A stretch of 64,000 nt of DNA from Leucogyrophana mollusca (GCA_021014945.1 MU266461.1:1-64000); one strand, 5' to 3'. Positions 1-10,999 are shown, counted from the first letter of the stretch. Numbers and translations are program-made. The notes: generated from the sequence alone by a model not told the origin.

Positions 1-897
1 GTGCAGTCATTGATTGGATTACGCCTCGAGGACAGTCGCTTCAGCCGCCCTTGGCCCGTAACGTCAAAGTCGATCGAGGATTTCACCACGAACGCACAGG
101 GGCGCTGCTTTGCCCAGCGGGCCTTGACTGGGCTAATAACGAGTGCGTAGTGCGGATTGTTCTCGAGTCCTTTCAAAATAACCGTCTACCAGAATCAAAA
201 CAAAGCTATGTAGTGGCGAAATGACTGTGTCCGGCGACCAGTGGCCCATCTTCCTCTATCTTGGGTACAATTACGACCCGGAAGATCCTTGGAACGGGCT
301 TCTTCGAAGTTTTATTCTGGTATCTGTGAGTGGCTCCCATCTCAGCTGTAACCCTGAGCTCTGATTGCGTGAAAGGCATATAAGCACATTTTCACATCCC
401 CGAGCTCAGTCGATAAGGAGCCCAAGGCTACAAGATCAGGAAACGCTCGAATTCACGGAATGACGCGTGTGACTACGGCTTCGATCGCCTACGTCGCTAC
501 TCAAGTGAGTGTTACCAACGCTCGAGTCCTTGAGGGGGCACTCAGTTCGCAATCCGCTAGGTTCGCTTTGCTCTCAGCTCATCGCCGGTCTTTTCTCGAA
601 CTGACACCGTCACCGACTCCGAACGATTCTATAACACTCTGCAAGACCTATTGGAAGACCCAGAAGAGAAGGAAGAAGTTGATCTGCTTCTGGTCTGGTG
701 GAATCGGTATGTTCACTTTTCTGCACCCAGGCCCTTTTCCGTGCTTAAGACGGAGCGGCTCTAGACAGGTATTCCCTTCGTACTCGTCAAGCCAGCGCGC
801 TCCAGCGAAGGACAGTGCCCTGGCCAGGATTAGGGAAAGGCGGGTCGCTCTGAGAAACGCTACCCCGGGTTCGAGCAACCACAGTACCGCAGCGTAG
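1..897 (+). CDS. DUF6698-like fungal protein, 5' end outside window
   Basis: This is the 3' part of a spliced gene of unknown function; the start lies before base 1. In-frame exon pieces join through short introns near 157-206, 310-360, 511-570 and 710-780. They read in order ALLCPAGLDWANNE, SGDQWPIFLYLGYNYDPEDP, an AYKHIFTSPSS block, SGNARIHGMTRVTTASIAYV, VRFALSSSPVFSRTD, then LLLVWWNR and a basic tail ending at the TAG of 897. The order GALLCP..DW, DQWP.FLY, F.SPSS, GMT.VT..SIAYVA..RFALSS, WWN matches a family abundant in Agaricomycetes, which I recall as DUF6698. No catalytic motif is visible. The reading frame survives across all joins, so the gene need not be dead. Family members are often multi-copy and lie in repeat-rich DNA (from memory). 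Confidence 0.7.
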
Positions 898-2230
898 CCT
901 ATGATGTAGATTGGATCATAATTCAAACGGCTAATGAATATTTGTTCGCTCGCCGCTCGCCTGCCGCCGTCGTCACTATTATTGAGACGGTCACCCTGCA
1001 ATTTACGGTATATCCAATTCTCCGAGCTCAGGTACATCGATATCAACGTGACCATCGCGATAACTTAGCACCACAATTCACCACAATTCGAGAGCCCTGA
1101 TCAAGACCATCAGACAGACAATCGCTTTTCTGTGGTCGTCGCAGAGACTCACCTGGCCGGTCTCGAATACCCTCCCGGTGGGTACAAAGTCCTGTACCTC
1201 TTGAGAGATCGCGGCGGCTTGGCAGATAGTGCCCACACGTCCCAAGTACACCAGTCCCGCTGGCGGTAATGTCACTGAGCTCGCTGTGGCAAGATAACAC
1301 ACCGCGGGAGATCAGATCAAGACTATTAGACTGCTGCAAAGCAACGCACAGACTCACTTGGCTGAATCCAGATACTCTCACAGCGTTACAGAGTCAGGCA
1401 CCTCTCGAGGGATTTCAACTGTCTTGTAAATCCTGTCTGGTGTAACCATTCCGAACGATCTTGTCAAGGCGGTCAGCGAGTAAGCTCCGGCGCACCTTCC
1501 TCGGACTGTTAATTGGTTATCAGGTCATGCAACCCAGTCAGATATTACGGAAACGGTCTTCGTTCACAAGGGCATATCCTTCTGGCGAGATTTGAGCGCT
1601 CTGGGGCACTTGGTAACGTGGTATAAGCCCCGCACAACGCATCCCATTCTTTCCCGCTTTGTAGAGTAGAGCAACACCATCGTCGAATACAAAGGTAAGT
1701 ACTATGTTATGAAATGTATACCAGCCAAGATAATTGCAGGCACTTCAGCACCCACACGCCTTTCAGACGACGAGTGTCTTGGATTATGCTGCCAAGACAT
1801 GATGATCGACCTTGCAGTCTCTGCAAAGTACCTCGTGTCAGACCTGGGTATCTCGGAGTGGTTGTAATAATGTCATTGATTCCGGACATTATTCCTAAGG
1901 TAAGAAACAATAAGTGTATATATTTGATTGTCATATCCTCAGTGTTTCACTGATGTGGTAGTGTGGGACGACTTGGAACTCAGGAATTGCCTAATCAAGA
2001 CTGGACGACCTCGAACCAGCTCGAACCTCGAAGGAGACCAGGACTGACGTGCAGTGCCATGACCGTCGTACTGCGAAATCTTACTCTGCCTACAGAAGGC
2101 TAGTGATTCGAAGACGTTGCCGGTCATTCATGGCTCAGTAATCAATTTTTTATTTGGATGATAGCGGCGCCTTCCACACTTAGGATCAGAATTACAGTCA
2201 CAGAATGGACCTAAGATTGCTCTGGGGCTC
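898..2230. other. Intergenic stretch without a supportable gene
   Basis: No ORF here has family resemblance or credible splice continuity. On the minus strand, near 1090-1300, a short hydrophobic stretch (AIVCLMVLIRALELW) follows a possible donor at about 1155. This could be a remnant of a membrane-protein gene but cannot be completed. Two short, imperfectly similar segments with ACTCACYTGGC lie near 1145 and 1350. Confidence 0.4.
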
Positions 2231-3549
2231 TCAGCTATTCGAACCAAGATACTCAGAAACAATCTGAACGACTCGAGGGTCAACTTGCGAAAGAATTTCT
2301 ATAGTTTCACCCTGTTCAGATCGACCAACATCAACAGGTAAGTCGCTTAAGGAGTGGATGGGGGGACTTACCCAGACCCTCTTAGACAGTATTTTCCCTT
2401 CCTCGCTGATCAGAAAGCTACTCTCTTCCGTGACCTCGCAGCTTGAAACATATCGACCGTGTCTGTCGTGTTCATCGGCAGCGACTGCTGCGTGGACGAG
2501 CGTCCGACTGCCCATTTCTGTCGTGCGTGCAATTAACACGGTTTTTACCGCCGAAAGAATGTACTTGAAAAATCCACTATCGACGTCGCGTGCGAGCTCC
2601 GAGTGACACAATCCGGGGTTAACTGCTGTGACAATGACTGGGGTGGGCGTGTTTAGGCGGGCAGCAAGCTCGCGAACGAACATAATTTGGAGTACTGTGA
2701 AATGCAATCAATCCTTGAGCATTGAGATATAGTTCCGAGTTCAAATTTAGAGCGTACGTTTAGATAAATTGTACCGATCAACGCTGGCGGTAATCTCAGC
2801 CTCGAGTTCGCCTGAAGGAACAACCTGCTGACCTATTTCCCTGGAGTGTCTCGCCACCCATAATTTCCAAGACATTCTTCCATTCCTGTGACCCTTTGAG
2901 GCAGCTTGAAGCTAAGTAATGCCCAAAGCTCGAGACAATGACAAGCCGAGAAGGTGAACTAGTGCTGGAGGACTTCACAAGGTGAGGCAAGAGCAAAATG
3001 CTCAAAAGGGCGGTGGAGAGGTAATTGACTTGGAAACTATTTGCTGGCACTCAGCTGTTGGACGTTCGTTAAGTTCCTGAATCGCTCACCTTGTCTCCCA
3101 CCCGTCTGTGGTCTTCGTAAAGCCGTGCTTGAATACACTGGCATTTGCAACGAGAGTATCAATTCTCCTGTCGCTCTCACCTTCAAATTTATCAACGAAT
3201 ACACGGACGGAATCGAACGATGTAAGCTCGAGTGGCCACGAGATGACATCTGATTGGGCTCCAGTGACTCGTTGTTCGATGACTTTGCCCCAATACGCAG
3301 TTTAGGAACGCTATTCGGTAGACGCAATGGGAGGGCCCCACCTTTACGAGTCTGCTCGCACTTGTCTAGGTCTCTGCAGGTCGCGATGACTCGCGCTGGT
3401 TTCATGTTGGCGAGGTGGACAGTGGCTTCGAGTCCCAATCCAACGTTTGAACCCACCACCATCACGGTCTTGCCAGTGAGATCGCCCGAGGCGAGTGGAA
3501 GAGCGGTCCTCTGTTCACGGAAGTAAGGGATGATACTGAGCTCACCCAT
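2231..3549 (-). CDS. Short-chain dehydrogenase/reductase, copy 1 (SDR-1)
   Basis: NAD(P)-dependent oxidoreductase of the retinol-dehydrogenase/WW-oxidoreductase-like SDR type; substrate unknown. Reading from ATG 3549 downwards: the Rossmann glycine motif GSNVGLG, then CRDLDKCE, SWPLELTSFDSV, LVANAS, QVNYLSTALLSILLLPHLV, the catalytic-serine strand RLVIVSSFGHY and the active-site YNLSK (YxxxK). A family-typical IMFVRELAARL and NPGLCHSELAR follow, ending VSEYLGSNS at the TGA. Five introns are needed, near 3310 (a weak GTGGGG donor), 3075, 2805, 2730 and 2360. Apart from that weak donor the joins are clean. The usual NNAG/NAG motif reads NAS, which is unusual at a structural position. Intron positions match the paralogue at 16016-17320. 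Upstream DNA runs into a 1.7 kb gap before the first GTPase. Confidence 0.8.
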
Positions 3550-4380
3550 CGTGCTCGCTGCGCCAGGGGAGTGCCTGCAAAAGAGTTTTTGGGGTTTGGG
3601 ATACAGGCCACTGCCCAGTGCCAACGGAGAATTCAATGACAACTTGAAGGAACCCCAGGCGAGGATAGGTTCAGGGACATGTGATCCAGCCTGAGAGTAA
3701 TCTAATATTCCTTATTTATTAGTACATCGCTTGGAAGTTGAGTTAGTGGATTGAGATGAGGTATAATTGCTCCCGCCTTTATATGGCGACCAACCTTCAC
3801 TGATACAACTTCCGCAACGTTTCGACCCAGACTTCGAGTGCTGCTGAGGCCGGAGTGCGAATCCTCCCGTTGGACGAGTACCAGCTCGCTGGAGAGATCT
3901 GTTTCCCCCCCAAAAAAAAGAAAAGAAAAAAAAGGTCCTGGGAGCGGATAAGCGACTCTCATTCAAAGCTGGCAAACTTATCAACCCAACACACTGCCAC
4001 CGCCTTCTTGGGAGAGCCTCAAAGCAAGCCCAGCTCCGTGTTCGACCAGCGCCGTTACTGTACAAACCTTATGCACAAGCTAGGAGACTAATACTTCCGT
4101 TTGTGCTCCGTTACACCTGGCTTTTCCGATTCCGAGCGCCCCCACTGCCCATACTGACTGCAGCGTTGGATAGCGTCTTGTTACATCCTCAGCCGGGTCG
4201 TCCGTTACTCGGGGTAAACGGGGAGACTTCGGGGCGAACAGCGCTTTAGACCCTCTACGCGGGGAACGATTCAACCAAACGTGCGGTTCGGATCTGGCAA
4301 GAAAAAATCTTCATCGATCGTAATTTTGTGACGAGTGGAGCCTAATGCAGAATTTCACATCTCCGCAATCCGTGCAGGCT
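3550..4380. other. Intergenic stretch with a homopolymer-rich tract
   Basis: No gene is supported. Bases 3906-3934 hold a C run followed by an A-rich purine run broken only by single Gs, a low-complexity tract. The small ORFs on both strands have no recognisable content. Confidence 0.5.
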
Positions 4381-4389
4381 GCAGCTTGC

Positions 4390-5280
4390 TGCTCTTGGGC
4401 GTGGCATGCCGTTTATCAACGCCCGTTTTTATAAAATAAATAAAAGTGCGGTGTTTGCGCGCAATGTATTGGTGCTGACATCACGAAACATAACCTCTGC
4501 GTGTTGCTTTTCCCTTCGTGCGGAACTGATGTTCACTTGATAGACGCCAGCGGAGCTGCTCATCGTTAAACAGGTGGAATCCATTAATTTGGATCGACCT
4601 TCTTCAGCTTAACGCCCACGTCGCAGTGCAGCCCTTTATCGATGGTATGTGTGCAGGGCCCACCATCAGCCTCACGACATGGAGCAAACCCCGCGGAAGT
4701 AACACTCGAGGCAGCTATCAACAGACCTGCCGTTGATCTTCGAGTCCGCGATAAGGTCTCCTGAACGTGTGCACCCATATCGGGCTCGAATTTCGATCGG
4801 CGTAGTGGCAAATGAACAGTCTAACTCTATGACGCTGATACAAAGAACCTCACGGTCTGCGTGATGCTTCGGTATGTGTTCATTTGAAGCTTCTTTCAGA
4901 ACTTTGTATGATAATAACTTTTGTCCAAGATGCGCTACTGTGTGGGGAGTCTCGCAGGACGGGGATCCCCGTGATTATCACCTTGCCCAAATCCTACCTT
5001 AGAGAAGGTAGGAGCACCGATGTCCAGCGGATCGGGTTTGATGCAAGACTGAGACTATCGCCTTGTCACAGTATAAAGCCTTGATACCTAAACCATGGCA
5101 CAATCCCCGTGAAGTAATTCGACATCATCTTCCTTCCAGCAACGCCTTTTAAAGCGTCGTCCAGTGGGTGAATTGAATACCAATCCTCGTTTGTTCTTCG
5201 TTGACAGGCCTGTCGTTCTGCGTCAGGTATCCTCGCAATTACACGTTGCCAATGCGAGCCCAAAATAATGCGCCAGCGCG
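4390..5280 (+). repeat. Upstream arm of a duplicated unit, copy 1
   Basis: This DNA, just upstream of the GTPase at 5252, resembles 8230-9100 upstream of the GTPase at 9070. Shared collinear landmarks include CTGCGTGTT near 4498 and 8253, GGATCGAYCTTC near 4591 and 8433, CCACGTCGCAG near 4617 and 8452, TTTATCGATGG near 4634 and 8471, GGCAAATGAA near 4808 and 8642 with ATGACG soon after, and TATAAAGCC near 5073 and 8916. The similarity is diverged and interrupted by small indels. The duplication therefore included upstream regulatory DNA as well as the coding exon. Confidence 0.75.
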
Positions 5281-6100
5281 CTCCCTGATACCGAATATCA
5301 TTATATTCGGGGAGACAGGTTCCGGGAAATCGTCTCTAGTGAACCTCATCGCAAACTGCGATATCGCAAAGACATCATCCGGTGCAGCGGGATGCACGCT
5401 AGACGCACGAGACTATCTTGTGCGCATCAGGGATCAGGAGATCCGGCTTTGGGATACTGTCGGCCTCAACGAGCCCTCGCTCGGATCTGGCGGCTACCTT
5501 GATGCCGTCGAGAAGGCCTATAAACTCATCTCGAGCTTGCAACGCACAGGCGGTATCACCCTGTTGGTGTTCTGCATGCGCGGTGGCCGAATCACGGCTC
5601 CCGCACAGAATAACTACCGGCTATTCTTCCATATCCTTTGCGACAAAAAAGTACCCATCGCACTCGTCCTCACGAATCTTGAGAATGAAACGCCAATGGA
5701 GGGCTGGTGGGAGAAGAACGAAGGACAGTTTTACCAAGCCGGCATGCGACCCATCGCCCACGCTTGCATCACTGCGAGCCCAGGACTAGGAGACGCATAT
5801 AGAAAGAAATACGAGGAGTCGAAGGAAGCTGTGCACCGTTTACTTCTGGCACAGGTCCCCGCTTTGCCGATGAACGAGGAAGTGGGAGCTTGGTTTGCAC
5901 GGCTATCGCGCCGCCTACGAAACTGGATTTTCAGGCAGCCATCTGCGCCCAGTGCCCCCAGTTTCAACGACTTGACGAAAAGGCTCAAGAAAAAGTGCGG
6001 CTTCTCAAAGATGGAGGCGCAGTATCTCGCACGGAAGATCATAGAGACAGATGACGCGAGCGATGACGGTCTTGATACATATGAGCTACGGTCTGAGTAG
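5252..6100 (+). CDS. G-domain (GIMAP/AIG1-like) GTPase A
   Basis: P-loop GTPase of a family expanded in Agaricomycetes, role unknown. An N-terminal G domain shows G1/Walker A GETGSGKSS, G3 as WDTVGLNEPSLG, and strand-loop LLVFCMRGGRITAPAQNNYR. TNLE stands where a G4 NKxD would be expected, followed by MEGWW. A C-terminal helical tail (SRRLRNWIF, LTKRLKKKCGFSKMEAQYLA) follows. The ORF is open upstream to 5201, but the first ATG is 5252; an upstream coding exon is possible because a CAG acceptor-like site precedes 5211. It is roughly 70% identical by eye to the protein at 9070-9945. The absence of NKxD means guanine specificity is not proven by sequence. Resemblance to AIG1/GIMAP or septin-like TRAFAC GTPases is by motif order only. 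Confidence 0.8.
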   Translation: MRAQNNAPARSLIPNIIIFGETGSGKSSLVNLIANCDIAKTSSGAAGCTLDARDYLVRIRDQEIRLWDTVGLNEPSLGSGGYLDAVEKAYKLISSLQRTGGITLLVFCMRGGRITAPAQNNYRLFFHILCDKKVPIALVLTNLENETPMEGWWEKNEGQFYQAGMRPIAHACITASPGLGDAYRKKYEESKEAVHRLLLAQVPALPMNEEVGAWFARLSRRLRNWIFRQPSAPSAPSFNDLTKRLKKKCGFSKMEAQYLARKIIETDDASDDGLDTYELRSE

Positions 6101-6436
6101 CTGCACACTAATTCCGGTACGTTGTTCTTTGTCCTTTGCCACCGCGATGTTGTATCAGGTTCATCCTCTATTACTGCAAGTTGGTAGCGCACATTACTTG
6201 AGTTGTGTATGTAACTTTATATACCGGTGAAAACCAAAACATTTGGCTGCTTCCGATGTGCCATGCCCCGGCGATGATAACACAGGTTTCAGTAAGGCTT
6301 CAGCTTCATCGTTGCCGTTACTGTCCTTACTTCTTCTTGGAACCCGTGTGCTTCGGATTGCGCTACTTATACATCTTTAGTCTACTAGAATGTGGTGTAA
6401 TCTAACATCTCGGGCCCCAGTATGTTGTCCTTGGCT

Positions 6437-8111
6437 TTAAGGCGACTCGGCCCATACAACTTCATCTATGCTGGCTCTCCTGCTTTCCTTTAGCTCCCAC
6501 ACACATCGCAAATTTGCCCTACTGTCCTCGTTCTCCGTCCGGTTTTCCTCCGAATCCCCACTCATGAAGCTGAGTGGCCGCGTTTTCTTCCTCAAGATTG
6601 GCCTCCTGTGGCATCTAGGTGGTCCTCGGCTCCAAAGAGATGTTTCGACCATCAGTTTCTGCAACTTGATCTTCGCTTCGTCGGCCTCGCTGTGAGGTAT
6701 GAACCCGACGGTTGTTTTTGGGACTTCCGCGTCTTTATTTGAACTCGAAGACAGCTTCTTCCACCCACTCTCTCCACGCTCTTGGCTATCCGCCCCAACA
6801 AATATCACCATGTGAGGAGTGATATCCCCGCCATATGCGGTGTAGAAATGTTCCCATTTCCTCCTCGTATCGGTGGAAGATTCACTGACCACGAAGACCA
6901 AGAGGTCGGCTGGCCTTTTGATAACTCTCTTCGGGTTCTGCCCCACAGGCGCCGTGACGCCATGCACCTGATGGATAATAAATGGCTTCCCGTCGATTCC
7001 CGTGATACGGCAATCGAACGGGGGCGGCGTGCTCGGGACATCACGGTAAAAGGTAACCGGGTTTTGGAAGCTGACGGGGTTGATACGTTTGTGAAAGACG
7101 ACCGGGTTCTTTATCTGCATGTGCCATTCCTTGGTGACATGTTCTTTGGTGAGGTCACTAGACGTTGAGTCGTCGGTGATATCGCACAAGATCAGGTTCG
7201 GCATCTTTTCCTCTTGTTCTTCGCTCTTCGAACCTATCATCCCACGAACGTCGGAGACTACAGCATCGATCCAACTTTTCTCCGCTGCCCTCCACTCCTC
7301 GGTACGGACGGTCTTGCAAATGAGGCGACGGACCGCCTGCCGACTCTGCTCGCAGCGATCTTTGAGCAATCCTGACTGGACTACGTTCGGATCGAGGGTA
7401 GTTACGCAAGCGTGGTCGCTGAAACGCATGCTCAGCTTCCGGAACTCGTCGCCATTTTCTCTCCACCATCCTTCCATGTCATCTTGGTGGTGCTCTAGTC
7501 CGGTTACGACGAGGACGATGGGAACCTTCTTTCTGCAAATCACGGAATAGAAAAGCGCGTAATTTTTCTGCAGCACCTTTCTCATCCTCGTGCCGCGTAC
7601 GCAGTATATGAGGAGGTCAACTCCGCTAGCTTTCACGAGCTCCTGGAGAAGTTTCTTCAACTTATCCTCGGCCTGCTCTGCTGGAACCTTCCCGTATGTT
7701 CCTTCGTCAAGACCGACGGTGTCCCATATGCCGAAGGTCTCGCCATCTATCGTGATTGTGTAGCGGGTGAATTCGAATGTACAACCAATTGCACCGCTGG
7801 ATGTCTCCGCAACAGCTTCTCCTGCGCAGATATTGATGAGGCTGCTCTTTCCGACCCCGCTTTCACCGAACACGACGAGATTGCGCATCGACTGTCCGTC
7901 ATAGAAGTTAGCTGTTTGTCTTTGACCGATATTGTTACCGACCTTTGGAAGCAAGATCTCTTTCGAGCCATCCTTTGATCGAGAAACTGAGGCATTTTTT
8001 TCTTCGACAGGAGCCTTGGATCGCCAAAAATTAGTTCTACTCCTACGCGACGTCGGAACACCAATATACCTTGGTCTGCTGAGTTACTGTTTTCCCCTCG
8101 TTTCCTGTCAT
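6437..8111 (-). CDS. G-domain GTPase B with a second, P-loop-less G-like domain
   Basis: Divergent member of the same GTPase family, transcribed opposite to copies A and C. The long exon lacks a usable upstream ATG. A short first exon starting at ATG 8111 (MTGNEGKTVTQQTK) joins through an intron at about 8014-8069 into APVEEKNASVSRSKDG, which gives a complete frame. Domain 1: GESGVGKSS (G1), WDTVGLDEGTYG (G3), LLIYCVRGTRMRKV, VVTGLEHH in the G4 position, and MEGWW. After a linker, a second region (LLVFVVSESSTDTRRKWEHF, then HMVIFVGADS) echoes the LLVFCMRGGRI..NNYRLFF..VPIALVLTNLE segment of copies A and C. No Walker A is seen there, suggesting a degenerate G domain. The C-terminus is charged and ends in WAESP at 6437. 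Confidence 0.75.
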
Positions 8112-8229
8112 AGCGACGATCGTGGTGGAGGTGAGCCTGAGGTGTTATAGAAGGGCGTAGGGCGGCCGGGCTTACACCAGTGTTTATCTTAATCTAGGAC
8201 AATCTTATACTGACAGACAGTGTATTCGG

Positions 8230-9068
8230 CGTTGATATCGCAAGTCAACCCTCCTGCGTGTTTTTTCATCCTTTATGCGGACCTGAGCTTCATTAATAGG
8301 CGCCTTGCGAAGCTCGAAGTAGAATGAGCCGGGCCAGTGGATGTCGCTGTTGGATTCAGCCTTGAAGGCGCATGGAGTGGGCGTGTTCCTACTCGTCCGG
8401 ACCTGTACGTTTCTGACAAAATGTTTTTATCAGGATCGATCTTCGAAAACGTCCACGTCGCAGCACAGGCGTTTATCGATGGATAGTGTCGCCTTCAGGC
8501 CGTATGGCATCGACCAATAATCAAGCACGCAGACGCAAGGATTTCCTCGAGTACAATCAGGTGCCGTGGAACTCGGCATTCGTCTGGGACACGCTGTGAT
8601 CCTTGCCAGTCTTGGATTGTTCTCGCAACGTGTCATTGTGTGGCAAATGAATATTCTCACCGTATGACGTTGATAGAAGGCCTCGCAGCCGTATCATGAT
8701 TCGGTGCGTTTTCATTAAGATACAGTTTTAGGACTGTGAATGGTAATATCCCAGAGTCCTCCAGGGACTCCTGCAAAGGCATCACTGTGCGGAGCTCCAC
8801 GAATCACACTCTTTACGGCATGGATGTTCGGTCCAATCCATACCCTGGGAGAGAGGGTAAAATACTCGGCAGACCGGGCTTGATAAAGAGCGAAGGGGTC
8901 GCCTTTCTTCCCCTATAAAGCCGTCTTTCGTGTTCAAATCATGGTATCGGCCCTACGACCCAAGCTGACCTCATCCTTTCCCCGGGGGCTGTATTTCAAC
9001 TCTCAGATAGTGAGTCGAAACACCTATGGCCATGATGTACTGGCCGACTGACCTACAACCTTACACTA
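8230..9068 (+). repeat. Upstream arm of a duplicated unit, copy 2
   Basis: Partner of 4390-5280, with the same landmark order and similar spacing, ending just before the start codon of GTPase C. A TATAAAG near 8916 and the aligned one near 5073 fall about 150-180 bases before the two start codons and could be core-promoter elements retained in both copies. Confidence 0.7.
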
Positions 9069-9069
9069 G

Positions 9070-9945
9070 ATGCCCGCTGCGACCACACATCAGATAGCAT
9101 TACCAGTGCGAGCACCAAGCAATGCACGCACCCAGACCCCGAATATTATCATATTCGGTGAAACAGGCACCGGAAAGAGCTCTCTTTGCAACTTGATTGC
9201 AAATGAAATAGTCGCAAAGACATCCTCGGGGGCTGCGGGCTGCACCTTAGATGCGCAAGACTATGTCGTGCGCGTCGGCCATCAGAAATTCCGACTGTGG
9301 GATACAGTCGGCCTCAACGAACCTTCTCTCGGTGCCAACGGCTACCTTATTGCCATCGAGAAGGCTTACAAGCTAATCTGTGAACTGGAGCGCACGGGTG
9401 GTATCACCCTGTTGGTGTTCTGCATGCGCGGCGGTCGAATCACGGCTGCTGCTCAGAACAACTATCGATTGTTTTTCGATATCCTCTGCAACAAGCAAGT
9501 GCCTATCGCACTCGTCATCACGAACCTCGAGAATGAGCCTTCAATGGAGGGTTGGTGGGAGGCAAATGGAAAGCAGTTCGACAGGTTCGGCATGCACAGC
9601 GTCGGTCATGCTTGCATTACCTCGGACCCAGGACTAGGAGATGTGCACAGAGATAAATACGAGGAGTCGAGGAGAACAATCCACAGCTTGCTGCTCGCAC
9701 AGTGTCGCATCGGATCCTGGAAGCAGGAGAAAACGACCTGGTTTACTCGGCTCTCGGGCCAACTACGCAATTGGATTTTTAACCAGTCGTCGGCATCCGC
9801 CCGCCCCACTCTGGACAATTTAGCTAAACGTCTCAAGCAATGCGGGTTTTCGAAACTTGAAGCACAGTATGTTGCGCGGAAGATAGTAGAGGTGAAGGAC
9901 GCGAGTGGGGATAGCCTGGAGTCACGATTTGACGAATACTATTGA
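9070..9945 (+). CDS. G-domain (GIMAP/AIG1-like) GTPase C
   Basis: Single-exon paralogue of GTPase A, 291 residues from ATG 9070 to the TGA at 9943-9945. Motifs: GETGTGKSS (G1), WDTVGLNEPSLGANGY (G3), LLVFCMRGGRITAAAQNNYR, ITNLENEPSMEGWW at the G4 region, HACITSDPGLGD, and a C-terminal LRNWIF/LAKRLKQCGFSKLEAQ tail. It aligns with copy A nearly end to end with few gaps. The start is supported by the parallel LPVRAPSNAR and LPMRAQNNAP segments before the P-loop. Copies A and C are direct repeats, with the divergent copy B inverted between them. Biochemical function is unknown; membrane or immune-type roles of GIMAPs should not be assumed. Confidence 0.85.
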   Translation: MPAATTHQIALPVRAPSNARTQTPNIIIFGETGTGKSSLCNLIANEIVAKTSSGAAGCTLDAQDYVVRVGHQKFRLWDTVGLNEPSLGANGYLIAIEKAYKLICELERTGGITLLVFCMRGGRITAAAQNNYRLFFDILCNKQVPIALVITNLENEPSMEGWWEANGKQFDRFGMHSVGHACITSDPGLGDVHRDKYEESRRTIHSLLLAQCRIGSWKQEKTTWFTRLSGQLRNWIFNQSSASARPTLDNLAKRLKQCGFSKLEAQYVARKIVEVKDASGDSLESRFDEYY

Positions 9946-10999
9946 ATGACTAACGATTCCCGATTCACAGTGCTGTTGACCAGTCAGAATATATCTGCAC
10001 CGCATATGCATTAGTATACTAGCATTATATTATACTTAGCTTGTATAACTTCATTTTATCATTTTAGTTTTAGCCGTTGAAGCTTGAAGAGTAACGCGTC
10101 AGACTGCCTGCAGAGACTTGGCGGATATTCGGAAAGGTTAGAGAAGGGAAGCGAAGGGCCTAGTGGACTTCGGAGCTTCACTCGCTTGCGAGTCACTGAT
10201 CAGAGCCTGGCTGAGTTTCAAGGCTACCGCCACCACATGGTCTACTACTGTACTCATTTCGGGGCGCGACGCAGACGAGACGCACGATGGCTGAGGGACG
10301 CGACACGCCAACGCCAGTTGATGCAACCTCTGAACCCATGCTGCTGCAAAGAGATTCTAGCACAGTCCGCCCTGCTGTCGGGAGGCAACACACTTCGGAG
10401 ACAGCTTGGCTCCTTCCAGCCACACGCCGAGAGCACCACCACTCCCGTGCGCAACGCGACAAGCGACATGCATGTTTCGTTAAAAGGCTCGAAGCATGAT
10501 TCATGGATCCACATCGCGGTGTCATGACATTGTTCATGATGCAAGATATGAGACAGTAAAAATAACTGCATCAAGTTCAGGTGCGTACCATTCTTTCAGG
10601 TCAGCGTTCGCTGTCGGGGCCTCGGCGTCCGACCTCGTAACTAGCATGTGTCGGCGGCCGGCCGACTCCAGTGGTTGAGCTCTCCGTAGCCGCCCGCCAC
10701 GCTATCCACGGCGGAACCATTTGGACTCTTTTGCCTTCTCACGCCGCATGATGCGGCAAGTTGGACAGTACCGGTGGAAATCGAAGATACGGCCAACGAT
10801 CCCACAGGGTGACACATATCGGACACCAATTGATCCTGAGATCAATATGGTGCGTTGCTTAAGCCTTATCCAGTGTTTTGCGCTGTTCCATGGTGATATG
10901 TCATCCGAATGACGCTGGATGATATACATAGGCCGTGACCCAATGTCAATAGGTCCTAACTCCCGCTTGCTGCTTATCCCATAGCGCGCGCACTCACTG
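9946..10999. other. Intergenic stretch without a supportable gene
   Basis: Several overlapping ORFs of 60-150 codons occur on both strands at 10084-10880, but none has a recognisable motif, a compositional signature or credible splice partners. The 3' side is the promoter of the P450 gene. Confidence 0.4.

Noticed and set aside
1043..1381. Minus-strand ORF with a hydrophobic helix, possible membrane-protein fragment
   Set aside because: Only one short hydrophobic segment and no further exons could be linked to it.
10084..10880. Several overlapping ORFs upstream of the P450
   Set aside because: They overlap each other on both strands without motifs or splice sites, as expected by chance in GC-rich DNA.
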